From CAZDML01 sp964506645 (lineage in GTDB: Bacteria > Elusimicrobiota > Elusimicrobia > 2-01-FULL-59-12): DNA of 64,000 bases. The notes under the pieces were generated by a model, which did not search any database, was not told the origin of the DNA, and was given only the letters and a program-made list of their open reading frames with translations. The position numbers and the translations under genes are program-made. Below are positions 26,072-32,620 of this stretch, piece by piece. Position 1 is the first letter of the stretch. Each line of letters opens with the position of its first letter. The stretch is from contig CAZDML010000001.1 in NCBI GenBank assembly GCA_964506645.1, positions 16,017 through 80,016 on the forward strand. Reading direction: 5' to 3'.

Positions 26072-27068
26072 AGTGGCAACCGTTTTTGACCGACACGGGC
26101 GATCCTATCTACTCTTGCTCCCGATTCTCTTAAGCCTCTATGGGCGTTCTTTTGCGGAGCCGCCCGCAAAAGAGACTCCACCGCAAAAGCCTCTCGATCT
26201 GCAAACACGGGGAGGCTATCTCTATGGACGACCTGGTCCCATTGATTTCATCACACACATCCCCTCCAATCAGGTGCTTTTTTTCAAAGACACTTTCCGC
26301 AGGCAAAACACAGTACCGATTCTCATAGTTGTCGGCAGTACGGCTCTATTGATCTGGAAAGACCAGGAAATTGTTGATGAAGCTCAACGGTTTGGAAGCC
26401 GAAACGGGATTTCGCAGAACTCCGATCAATCCAGTCGTCACGGCATCCAGATCGGATCTCAGAAACTGGAGATCGGCCTGCCGTCGAATACGGGCGAGGC
26501 GATGTACTTTCTAGGAGACGGCTGGCTGCACTTTGGAATAGCGGCGGGATTTCTCGGAACCGGACTGATCGCCAGGGACAACCGCGCTCTCCAAACGTCC
26601 AGTCAGATCGTCGAAGCGATTTTTTCCAGCGGATTAATAGTTCAAGTCGTCAAACATGTAACGGGTCGAGAGAGCCCCTTTACAACCGATACCCCGGGCG
26701 GCGTATGGCGATTTTTTCCCAATCAGTTTGATTACCACCAAAATGTGGCGCGATATGACGCGATGCCGTCGGGGCATTTGGCGGCCGCCACGGCGACGAG
26801 CACCGTCATCATTTTGAATTATCCGGAATACCCCGTTTTAAAACCCATCTGTTATGGTCTTCTCGGCGCACTGAGTTATCAAATGTTGAACAACGGCGTG
26901 CACTGGGCCGGCGACTATCCGCTCGCGATTGCCCTGGGGTATTCTTTCGGAAAGATCGCTGTGAATCGCGGCCGGACCAAAAAACAAAATGAAGATGAAG
27001 TAGCCGTCTACTGGGAGCCTCGAATTATTGCCGGTGGAGGGGGTTTGCAACTTACTTATCGGTTTTAG
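26055..27068 (+). CDS. Second PAP2-family membrane phosphatase
   Basis: A 337-residue protein beginning at TTG 26055 within the end of the first PAP2 gene (17-base overlap); GTG 26073 is an alternative. After a signal segment come the PAP2 motifs: KHVTGRESP, DAMPSGHLAAATATS and NGVHWAGDYPLAIALG. Motif 1 has Ser in place of the usual Arg before Pro, and motif 3 lacks the classical SR pair, so activity may be altered. Like its neighbour it ends in a beta-strand finishing LTYRF. The two are diverged, not a recent duplicate. It ends the envelope transcript. Confidence 0.72.
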   Translation: MFIDGKVATVFDRHGRSYLLLLPILLSLYGRSFAEPPAKETPPQKPLDLQTRGGYLYGRPGPIDFITHIPSNQVLFFKDTFRRQNTVPILIVVGSTALLIWKDQEIVDEAQRFGSRNGISQNSDQSSRHGIQIGSQKLEIGLPSNTGEAMYFLGDGWLHFGIAAGFLGTGLIARDNRALQTSSQIVEAIFSSGLIVQVVKHVTGRESPFTTDTPGGVWRFFPNQFDYHQNVARYDAMPSGHLAAATATSTVIILNYPEYPVLKPICYGLLGALSYQMLNNGVHWAGDYPLAIALGYSFGKIAVNRGRTKKQNEDEVAVYWEPRIIAGGGGLQLTYRF

Positions 27069-27156
27069 CACTGAATCTAATGCAATTAAGAGATTGACCA
27101 CCAGGCAATAAGGTTTAAGTAATCGCCTGAAACTGAGATAAAAGGAATTTTTCTAT

Positions 27157-27897
27157 ATGAATAAAGTCGCAGCCATCACGATTTACTTTTGGATTATGAA
27201 GGTATGTGCCACGACTTTAGGGGAAACCGCAGGAGACCTCCTATCGATGACCCTCCATATCGGGTACGCCTACAGTTCCCTCATTTTGATTGGAGTATTC
27301 TTGGTTGCGCTCTGCCTTCAACTCTATTCGAAGAAATATCATCCTGCTTTGTATTGGACAGTGATTCTTGCGACCAGTACAGCGGGTACGACCATGTCTG
27401 ATTTGATGGACCGCACTTTAGGACTTGGTTATGCCAAAGGGGCACTCATACTAGTTGGCACCCTGGTAGTCATTCTCGGGCTATGGCGCATCAGCGAAAA
27501 AACCTTATCTGTCAGCAATATTACGACCCGTAAATCGGAACTCTTCTATTGGACCGCGATCCTCTTCTCAAACACATTGGGGACCGCTGTTGGAGACTTT
27601 TTGGCTGATAGCTCTGGCCTTGGATTTCTGGGCGGTGCCGCCCTCATCGCCAGTCTGCTGCTATTGGTCATAGGAGCTTATTATTTCAGCCGGTTGGACC
27701 GCGTTTTGTTATTTTGGGTCGCTTTTGTACTGACGCGTCCTTTTGGTGCAACTTTCGGCGATCTATTAACCAAACCAACTCAACAAGGCGGTCTCAACTT
27801 CGGGACTATAGGATCGTCGGCGATTCTGGCCGGGCTACTCGTTATGTTAGTAATACACACGAGTTTTAAAGAAAAAAACAAACAGATCGGGATATGA
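27157..27897 (+). CDS. Membrane protein with four internal repeats (COG4705-like)
   Basis: A 246-residue polytopic membrane protein from ATG 27157 (AAAAGGAA upstream). It is built of four repeats of about 60 residues, each with two helices and a conserved T-x-G(E/T/A)-x-x-(G/S)D-x(L/M)-(S/M/A) element: TTLGETAGDLLSMTL, GTTMSDLMDRTL, LGTAVGDFLADS and GATFGDLLTKP. The repeated Asp in the membrane suggests an ion path. The group is usually called an uncharacterised membrane-anchored protein family. It lies upstream of the fluoride genes but before their riboswitch, so it is likely a separate unit. Confidence 0.6.
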   Translation: MNKVAAITIYFWIMKVCATTLGETAGDLLSMTLHIGYAYSSLILIGVFLVALCLQLYSKKYHPALYWTVILATSTAGTTMSDLMDRTLGLGYAKGALILVGTLVVILGLWRISEKTLSVSNITTRKSELFYWTAILFSNTLGTAVGDFLADSSGLGFLGGAALIASLLLLVIGAYYFSRLDRVLLFWVAFVLTRPFGATFGDLLTKPTQQGGLNFGTIGSSAILAGLLVMLVIHTSFKEKNKQIGI

Positions 27898-27915
27898 CAA
27901 ATTAATCGCTTGCGG

Positions 27916-27944
27916 TTGGTGAAAGAGCGTCGATATGGTTAAAT
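27916..27944 (+). promoter_or_regulatory. Promoter of the fluoride riboswitch transcript
   Basis: TTGGTG (27916-27921) and TTAAAT (27939-27944) are 17 bp apart. Transcription would start near 27951, only a few bases before the aptamer, as expected for a riboswitch leader. Confidence 0.4.
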
Positions 27945-27956
27945 TCTGCTATTGAT

Positions 27957-28030
27957 GGCGATGGGGTTCGCCGAAACCGCCGGGAAGCCCTTTCCGGCTG
28001 ATAACTCCTACCAATCCACCATGGTAGGAG
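27957..28030 (+). ncRNA. Fluoride riboswitch (crcB motif) with ribosome-site-masking hairpin
   Basis: The leader carries the crcB-motif signature: GGCGATGG and TTCGCC (27957-27972), then AAACCGCC, a variable hairpin, and GGCTGATAACTCCTACC (27996-28012). Downstream, GGTAGGAG (28023-28030) is the exact complement of CTCCTACC (28005-28012). GGAG at 28027-28030 is also the ribosome site for crcB (ATG 28035). Without fluoride the eight-pair stem would hide it; fluoride binding ties up the aptamer end and frees it. The aptamer is established knowledge; the switch mechanism is read from the pairing. Confidence 0.93.
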
Positions 28031-28034
28031 ACTT

Positions 28035-28409
28035 ATGTCCAATTACATGCATCTTGCAGTCGGAACTCTCGCCGGCGGATTTTGCCGCTACTGGTTGGCG
28101 GGAGCTGTCTACAGCCTTTTTGGAGTCCAGTTTCCTCACGGAACGCTGGCCGTGAACCTGTCCGGCTGTTTTGCTGTCGGACTATTGAACGCTTTAGCTG
28201 AGGCAAAGTTGCTTCTTGGTCCGGAAGCCCGCATTCTTCTTATGACCGGCTTCTGCGGGGCCTTCACGACGTTCTCCGCGTTTATGCTCGAGACCTCGAA
28301 TCTCATCAAAGACGGAGAAGCGATCCGGGCATCGGTGAACGTCGCTGGAAGTTTGATCGGCGGTTTTATCCTCTTCCGGCTCGGCGAGTGGTTGGCAGGT
28401 TCAATTTAG
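28035..28409 (+). CDS. crcB: Fluoride exporter CrcB/Fluc
   Basis: A 124-residue inner-membrane protein of four helices that forms a dual-topology dimeric fluoride channel. Conserved elements are GGFCRYW near the start, GTLAVNLSGCF in TM2 and GFCGAFTTFSAFMLE in TM3, which carries the phenylalanines and polar track of the pore. The gene has a fluoride riboswitch in its leader, which fixes both function and regulation. The next gene starts nine bases past its stop, so a cation transporter-like protein and a DUF202 protein share the same fluoride-responsive transcript. Confidence 0.93.
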   Translation: MSNYMHLAVGTLAGGFCRYWLAGAVYSLFGVQFPHGTLAVNLSGCFAVGLLNALAEAKLLLGPEARILLMTGFCGAFTTFSAFMLETSNLIKDGEAIRASVNVAGSLIGGFILFRLGEWLAGSI

Positions 28410-28417
28410 AGCGAGGC

Positions 28418-29020
28418 ATGACTATGCGAAATCCAATGGAAAAATCAGACCCACATCGAACTATTCAGGTCGTAGCTCTCCTGAACTTAGCCTACTTCGG
28501 TGTCGAGTTTGCAGTCGCAAAGGCTATCGGGTCGGTTTCTCTTTTTGCCGACAGCATTGATTTTTTGGAAGACGCCTCGGTGAACTTCCTCATTCTGCTG
28601 GCTTTGGGGTGGAGCGTGAGTCGGCGGGCGAAAGTCGGCATGCTCTTGGCGGGCATTCTTCTGGTTCCAGGTCTATCCGCTTTATGGACTGCATGGCAGA
28701 AATTCAATAATCCTATGGCGCCAGAGGCGATCAGTCTTTCGGTAACGGGCATGGGAGCTCTGCTCGTAAACTTCACCTGTGCACTCCTGCTTTCCCGGCA
28801 CAGGCATCACGGCGGAAGCCTGATGCGCGCCGCGTTTCTTTCGGCCCGAAACGACGTCTGGGCGAATGTTGCCATCATTGGGGCGGGACTCGTAACGGCA
28901 GCGACCTTATCCGCCTGGCCGGACCTGCTTGTGGGACTTGGGATCGCGATCATGAATGCGGGCGCCGCAAAGGAAGTATGGCAGGCCGCTCGTGATGAGC
29001 ATCGCGCAGCTGCTGTTTAA
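28418..29020 (+). CDS. Short CDF-like cation transporter without cytoplasmic domain
   Basis: A 200-residue membrane protein from ATG 28418; the GTG at 28388 lies inside crcB and was not used. It follows the CDF fold through six helices, but stops before the C-terminal metal-sensing domain. The TM2 metal site reads ADSIDFLEDAS, giving Asp48-x3-Asp52 where Zn exporters have HxxxD. TM5 has SARND. The all-acidic TM2 site is closer to Fe/Mn-type CDFs. It directly follows crcB, suggesting a link between fluoride export and divalent cation balance, which remains an inference. Confidence 0.65.
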   Translation: MTMRNPMEKSDPHRTIQVVALLNLAYFGVEFAVAKAIGSVSLFADSIDFLEDASVNFLILLALGWSVSRRAKVGMLLAGILLVPGLSALWTAWQKFNNPMAPEAISLSVTGMGALLVNFTCALLLSRHRHHGGSLMRAAFLSARNDVWANVAIIGAGLVTAATLSAWPDLLVGLGIAIMNAGAAKEVWQAARDEHRAAAV

Positions 29021-29054
29021 TCTGAGTCCCAGAATCGGAGAAAGGAAACACTCT

Positions 29055-29282
29055 ATGACGCCAACCGACGAGATGGCAAGGCTAAGAACCGAGCTTGCCA
29101 ATGAAAGGACATTGTTAGCCTATGTTCGCACGGGGCTGGCTGTCGTTGCGGCGGGGGTATCATTAATCGCCTTTTTTGATTTGCTCGCACCACGAATTGT
29201 TGGATGGGCGCTCTCCACTGCGGGTATAGCGACGTTCCTCATTGGCGTGGTGCGATTCAAAAGTATACGCCGACGCCTGTAA
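29055..29282 (+). CDS. DUF202 (YidH-like) small membrane protein
   Basis: A 75-residue protein from ATG 29055, with AAAGGAA seven bases before it; the longer in-frame start at 28956 lies inside the previous gene. It has the DUF202 opening LRTELANERTLLAYVRTGLA, two membrane helices (about residues 27-44 and 49-66) and a basic end. The family is widespread and its function unknown. It is the last gene of the crcB transcript. It stops two bases before the stop of the oppositely oriented recombinase, so this point is a likely border of a mobile segment. Confidence 0.75.
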   Translation: MTPTDEMARLRTELANERTLLAYVRTGLAVVAAGVSLIAFFDLLAPRIVGWALSTAGIATFLIGVVRFKSIRRRL

Positions 29283-29283
29283 C

Positions 29284-30168
29284 TTAAAAATTAGGATGCG
29301 CGGATTGAAGTGCCTCTCGGATTTCTTCGGGTGCGATGCGCGTATAAATTTGTGTGGTGGCAATCTGGCGATGCCCTAAATTCTCCTGAATGGTGCGGAG
29401 ACCTACTCCTCGGGCGGTCAGAATCGCGCCAAAAGCGTGACGAATACCGTGTGGATGGACCCTTCCTACAATCCCGGCTTCTTTCGCCAGCTTTCTCAAT
29501 TGCCACCAAAACGCGCCGCGACTCCAAGGACAACCGTTTGAAGTGAGGAAAATATGGTGCGCATTGTTAGGGAATCTCTGATTGCGCACTTTAAGGTAAG
29601 AAGCAAGAGCCGTCTTGGTCTTTTCCCCAACGGGCACAATCCTATCGCGATCGTTCTTTGGGCGTCGGACACGAATCCATCCCTCTGTGAAGTTAATGTC
29701 GTCCAATTGTAAGCCGGTCAGCTCGCTGGCACGTAAGCCGGTGGCGAACGCGAGCTGGAGTGCAGCAACAAGGCGAATTCGGTGGAATTTGCAGCCGGTT
29801 GGGATGCTAAGTAAGTGCTCGATCTCTTCGAGGTTTAAAGGCTGTGGTAGACGATGACTAAATTTTGGGAGTTTGAGATCGACAGGCCCTCCCACCGCAC
29901 GGCCGCTGGCCACCAAGAACCGATGGAAAAGACGAATGGATACCGACGCTAGAAAGAGGGTGCTGGCCTTCAGTCCAGCCCGTTTCTTTTCTTCAAGGTA
30001 GGCAACGACGTCGTCACGCGTGGCGTTGAGAAGGTCGACGCTTCGCGTGTCCAGAAATCGCATATACCCCTGCAGCTGGTAGCGATATGTCGGCCAACAC
30101 GCCAGTCCCCGCTCGATTTCAATGTGCTTGCGAAAGGCTTCGAGATGATCAGCGGGTGCGCTTGGCAT
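29284..30168 (-). CDS. Tyrosine recombinase/integrase (XerC/D-like)
   Basis: A 294-residue site-specific recombinase. Residues 5-90 form the SAM-like core-binding domain, residues 110-285 the catalytic domain. All active-site residues are present: Arg146 (GLRASEL), Lys171 (RPKNDRD), His240 and Arg243 (HPHGIRHAF), His266 (LGHRQI) and the nucleophile Tyr275. It is shorter than phage integrases and has the XerD-like domain plan. The stop is two bases from the DUF202 gene on the other strand. Its start overlaps the upstream hypothetical gene by 20 bases. Context suggests it serves a mobile island and not chromosome dimer resolution, but the second is not excluded. Confidence 0.85.
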   Translation of the reverse strand: MPSAPADHLEAFRKHIEIERGLACWPTYRYQLQGYMRFLDTRSVDLLNATRDDVVAYLEEKKRAGLKASTLFLASVSIRLFHRFLVASGRAVGGPVDLKLPKFSHRLPQPLNLEEIEHLLSIPTGCKFHRIRLVAALQLAFATGLRASELTGLQLDDINFTEGWIRVRRPKNDRDRIVPVGEKTKTALASYLKVRNQRFPNNAHHIFLTSNGCPWSRGAFWWQLRKLAKEAGIVGRVHPHGIRHAFGAILTARGVGLRTIQENLGHRQIATTQIYTRIAPEEIREALQSAHPNF

Positions 30169-30622
30169 GCTCGATCACGCGGATTCGCTTTTGAGTGTCC
30201 CGTTCCACGGAATATCCTTTTCGTTTGAATGACCATAGCCGTGCTCGGCAGTTGGCCTCGAGATCTTTGCCGTTAGCCTGGGGCCCAGCCTTCTTTTTGA
30301 GTTCGGCGGCGATCTCCTTGATCGTGTGGCCACCGGCGACCAAGAAAGGGTCAATAATGGCGGCCAATGAACCGTCGCGGACTTTCTTCCCACTCTTGCC
30401 GTCCTTTTTGGCCTTGCCATTTGCTTTGAGCAGCAGTTTTGCGTCCCGATTGACTTTTTCTTCGGTATACGCCTGGAGCGGATAAGTCCGCTCAACCGTG
30501 TTTTCATTTCCGGTCGTTTCGGCGCGGAGAACTACTTTGTCACCATCGCGCCGCACTACGACAACCGGAATTCCGGATTTCGTCAGGTATTTTTCGTTCA
30601 GCTTGGCTTCACTTGCGTTCAT
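30149..30622 (-). CDS. Hypothetical basic protein upstream of recombinase
   Basis: A 157-residue protein. The start MNASEAKLNEKYL (ATG at 30622) was chosen because AAGGGG stands just upstream; longer starts lack this. The N-terminal 50 residues form a small beta-rich domain (SGIPVVVVRRDGDKVVLRAE) of a kind seen in proteins of integrating elements. A Lys-rich linker follows, then a C-terminal helical region (HTIKEIAAELKKKAG...CRARLWSFKRKGY) that reads as a helix-turn-helix. It may be an accessory DNA-binding factor for the recombinase, with which it is translationally coupled. No family name is assigned. Confidence 0.5.
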   Translation of the reverse strand: MNASEAKLNEKYLTKSGIPVVVVRRDGDKVVLRAETTGNENTVERTYPLQAYTEEKVNRDAKLLLKANGKAKKDGKSGKKVRDGSLAAIIDPFLVAGGHTIKEIAAELKKKAGPQANGKDLEANCRARLWSFKRKGYSVERDTQKRIRVIEHAKRTR

Positions 30623-30895
30623 TCTTGCCCCTTTCATGATGTTTTGATCCCCTTGATATTCGCCACGCCATATCACAGCCCCCGCAATCTTCAATCGGAA
30701 ATAGCGCCACGTTGCACCGTTCGGCCTAATTCGGCCAACTCAGGCCAAGCGGCAGGACACAGGACTACCTTCTGAAGGGCGTTGCCAGCAAGCGATTTCT
30801 GACGAGCATGGGGAGGTGAAATGCGTCGTGAGGGACTTCGAAAATGGGAATTGCTAAAATGACTTCTGTTGCCGGCAAGCCTTTAGGAGTCGCTT
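30623..30895. other. Gene-free stretch between divergent genes in the island
   Basis: Between the divergent hypothetical gene and the HMCES gene. It contains a cluster of short GGCC-centred repeats (TTCGGCCTAATTCGGCCAAC, then CAGGCC) at about 30719-30748, which could be a recombinase or regulator site. Two related GTTGCC(A/G)GCAAG(C) words lie near 30781 and 30869. I see no gene, tRNA or terminator. Confidence 0.4.
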
Positions 30896-31594
30896 ATCTG
30901 CGGACGTTATTCCATCGCGCTCGAACCTGTGGAGTTAGCCGAAGTCTTGGAATGTGCCCCTCCTGACTTCGCTTTCTCGCCACGCTTTAATGTCGCGCCA
31001 TCACAAGCCGTTCCTGTCGTCATTAACGAAAACAATAAGCGACGTCTGTGTTTAATGCACTGGGGTCTCGTGCCCAGTTGGGCCAAGGATCCATCCATCG
31101 GGAACAAGATGATCAACGCCCGCGCTGAGACGATAACGCAAAAGCCGAGTTTCCGTAGACCGTTTGAGCGCCAGCGTTGCCTTGTCCCTGTGGACGGTTT
31201 CTATGAATGGCAGAAAGTCGCGGGCGCGCGAGTCAAAATCCCCACGCGCATCGTAATGAAGGATAGGTGCTTATTCGCACTTGCAGGGATCTGGGATATA
31301 TGGAAAAAGCCAGATGGCGGTGAACTTCGTTCATTCGCGATCATCACGACCGCCGCCAACGATTTGATGAAGGCGATCCACGACCGAATGCCCGTGATTC
31401 TGGCGAAACAGGATTGGGATACATGGTTGGACCCGAAATGTATAGATATCCCCAAGCTAACGGGGCTTCTCAGGTCATACCCTTCCGATGAGATGGAAAC
31501 CTATGAAGTCTCGACTGCCGTCAATTCGCCTCGCAATGATGTGCGGGAATGTTTTGTCTTGTTGACAAGTGGACGTCGCGAAATTTCAACTTAA
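30896..31594 (+). CDS. HMCES/YedK-type SOS-response-associated protein, apparent AUC start
   Basis: A 232-residue DNA-repair protein that protects abasic sites in single-stranded DNA by forming a thiazolidine bond through its second residue, Cys2. Here the family start MCGRY is encoded as ATC-TGC-GGA-CGT-TAT from 30896. No ATG, GTG or TTG lies between the upstream stop (TAG 30884) and this Cys codon, and AGGAG (30885-30889) sits six bases before the ATC. The next start, GTG 30929, would remove the catalytic Cys. Other motifs are intact: RFNVAPSQAVPVV, WGLVPSWAKD, NARAETITQKPSF, PVDGFYEW and IHDRMPVIL. It lies beside the AAA/protease pair. Confidence 0.8.
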   Translation: MCGRYSIALEPVELAEVLECAPPDFAFSPRFNVAPSQAVPVVINENNKRRLCLMHWGLVPSWAKDPSIGNKMINARAETITQKPSFRRPFERQRCLVPVDGFYEWQKVAGARVKIPTRIVMKDRCLFALAGIWDIWKKPDGGELRSFAIITTAANDLMKAIHDRMPVILAKQDWDTWLDPKCIDIPKLTGLLRSYPSDEMETYEVSTAVNSPRNDVRECFVLLTSGRREIST

Positions 31595-31651
31595 TTCACG
31601 ATTGAGCAGAAAAGCCTTTATGAACAAATCAAAAAGCGGTATCGTTTCTCT

Positions 31652-32614
31652 ATGGCAACTTCGGAACAAATTAAATCGCTGATCCGCTCTCACTGGAGCG
31701 AGGATCAAGAGCAATTTTTCACAACCGCGTTACAGGTTGCTGCTCACGAAGCTGAGCGGGGACACGGGGCCTTGGCTCTCGAAATTAGGGGCATCATCGA
31801 CCAAGCCCGTAATACAAAAGCTCCTCGCATGCTCACAGATGTTCTTCCAGAGCTCCAGGGCTTGGTCAACACAGAGGAATCCAAGACGCCGATTTCTGCT
31901 CTCGTTCTTCCCGATGCGCTTCTTAAGCGTATTCGCCGGATACTCCATGAGTATGTGCAGAGCCACAAACTGAAGCAGCATGCTTTAGCTCCTCGCAGCA
32001 AAATCTTGCTGACAGGCCCTCCGGGCACTGGGAAAACAATGACTGCTCGTGTTTTTGCGCACGAGTTGCACTTACCTTTGCATACCGTCCAGGTGGACCG
32101 GTTGGTGACGAAATACATGGGCGAAACAAGCGCCAAACTCCGACAGATATTCGATCTCATTGGCCGCCAGAAGGGGGTTTATCTGTTTGATGAGTTCGAT
32201 GCGATCGGCGGCGGCCGGTCACTGGATAACGACGTGGGGGAGATGCGCAGGGTGCTCAACGCTTTGCTGCAATTTATCGAACGAGACACTTTCGATAGCA
32301 TGGTGGTGGCTGCTACCAATAGCCCAGAGCTTCTTGATCGCGCCTTGTTCCGGCGTTTTGACGACGTCTTGATTTATGCACTTCCTGAACAAAATGACCG
32401 TAGACGATTAATCGAAAACGCATTGACCAGCTTCCTGCCCGAAACCTTTGATTGGAAGGGCATAGTTTCAGCAAGCAAGGCGTTGAGTAGTGGAGAGATA
32501 TACCAAGCATGCTGCGATTCACTGAAAGACGCTATTCTGCGCGATCAAACGTATGTTTCGTCGGAAAGCCTGAAGCTATCAATTAGCGAACGTCAGAATA
32601 CCCATAGTCGTTAA
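31652..32614 (+). CDS. AAA+ ATPase paired with subtilisin-like protease
   Basis: A 320-residue ATPase. Residues 1-80 are helical with no known domain. The AAA core begins near residue 85. It has Walker A GPPGTGKT (Gly122-Thr129, Lys128), pore-like KYMGETSAKL, Walker B YLFDEFDA (Asp180, Glu181), sensor 1 AATNSPELLDRAL and an arginine finger region FRRFDDV. This is the ATPase type found in AAA+/S8 protease two-gene units. The protease gene starts seven bases after its stop. It probably remodels a substrate or controls the protease. The composition looks more AT-rich than the flanking core genes, fitting horizontal transfer. Confidence 0.8.
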   Translation: MATSEQIKSLIRSHWSEDQEQFFTTALQVAAHEAERGHGALALEIRGIIDQARNTKAPRMLTDVLPELQGLVNTEESKTPISALVLPDALLKRIRRILHEYVQSHKLKQHALAPRSKILLTGPPGTGKTMTARVFAHELHLPLHTVQVDRLVTKYMGETSAKLRQIFDLIGRQKGVYLFDEFDAIGGGRSLDNDVGEMRRVLNALLQFIERDTFDSMVVAATNSPELLDRALFRRFDDVLIYALPEQNDRRRLIENALTSFLPETFDWKGIVSASKALSSGEIYQACCDSLKDAILRDQTYVSSESLKLSISERQNTHSR

Positions 32615-32620
32615 TCAGGT

